Assembly: GCF_947487805.1 (NCBI RefSeq)
Contig: NZ_CANKXW010000007.1
Location: 124,001-188,000, forward strand
From: an uncultured Tateyamaria sp.
GTDB taxonomy: Bacteria > Pseudomonadota > Alphaproteobacteria > Rhodobacterales > Rhodobacteraceae
Reading direction: 5' to 3'
Length of the DNA: 64,000 nucleotides
Shown: positions 63,741-64,000 of the stretch, piece after piece
How positions within the stretch are numbered: position 1 is the stretch's first letter
Layout: each line of letters starts with the position of its first letter
Made by a program: the position numbers and the translations under genes
The notes under the pieces: generated by a model
The model's database searches: none
What the model saw: only the letters and a program-made list of their open reading frames with translations
Told to the model about the DNA's origin: nothing

Positions 63741-64000
63741 CTATTTGCGGAAACTGTCCAGAGAAACGACGTCGGCGTCCTTGCCGTCGGCTTTTCCCTT
63801 GGCCGCTCCGTCCATATCGACAGCCTTGGGGGCGGAAGATGCCGGGCTGGGCAGGATCTCGGGCGGCGACGCCGGCGCATCCTCGTCCTGATCATCGCCT
63901 TGCGTCTCGAACCGCAGCCCGAATTCCACGGACGGATCTACGAAGGTCTTGATGGCGTCATAGGGAATATACAGCGGTTCTGGCGCGTCACCAAAGTTCA
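63741..64000 (-). CDS. sspB: SspB family ClpXP adaptor, truncated by window edge
   Basis: Frame open to edge: NFGDAPEPLYIPYDAIKTFVDPSVEFGLRFETQGDDQDED ... VVSLDSFRK; SspB core plus C-terminal tail. Confidence 0.85.
   Translation of the reverse strand, partial: NFGDAPEPLYIPYDAIKTFVDPSVEFGLRFETQGDDQDEDAPASPPEILPSPASSAPKAVDMDGAAKGKADGKDADVVSLDSFRK

Noticed and set aside
1-64000. Search for CRISPR arrays, rRNA operons, IS elements or prophage genes
   Set aside because: None recognised by reading the translations and scanning for repeats.

Overview
The window looks like alphaproteobacterial, Rhodobacteraceae/roseobacter-type chromosome, mostly dense housekeeping operons. On the minus strand there is lptF-lptG-lptD-surA-pdxA-rsmA. 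Other core genes are pepA-holC, ndk, purM-purN-rnd, sufE, purC-purS-purQ, dctB-dctD, rne, tusA/ccdA, P450, fda and fumC-sspB, plus two tRNAs. The accessory content is two large predicted type-I-secreted proteins on either side of the purM-sufE block. One (19964-23917, minus) carries about 48-aa DDG-type repeats and 24-aa FGD-type repeats that grade into RTX repeats. The other (30177-40574, plus, 3465 aa) is a giant RTX protein. Hand parsing shows it is built from a higher-order unit of about 356 aa: a block of 28 RTX nonapeptides plus a linker of about 100 aa, repeated in register. A second notable locus is 40763-44955 (DUF1638, redoxin, stand-alone corrinoid protein, homocysteine methyltransferase), which fits a split, B12-dependent methionine synthase with candidate reactivation factors. 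Other points: a DctD-like regulator without a GAFTGA loop, a perfect 9-bp inverted repeat upstream of the corrinoid gene, an F1-ATPase zeta-like inhibitor gene next to purCSQ, and small ORFs missing from the ORF track. No searches were run; all assignments come from reading motifs in the translations.
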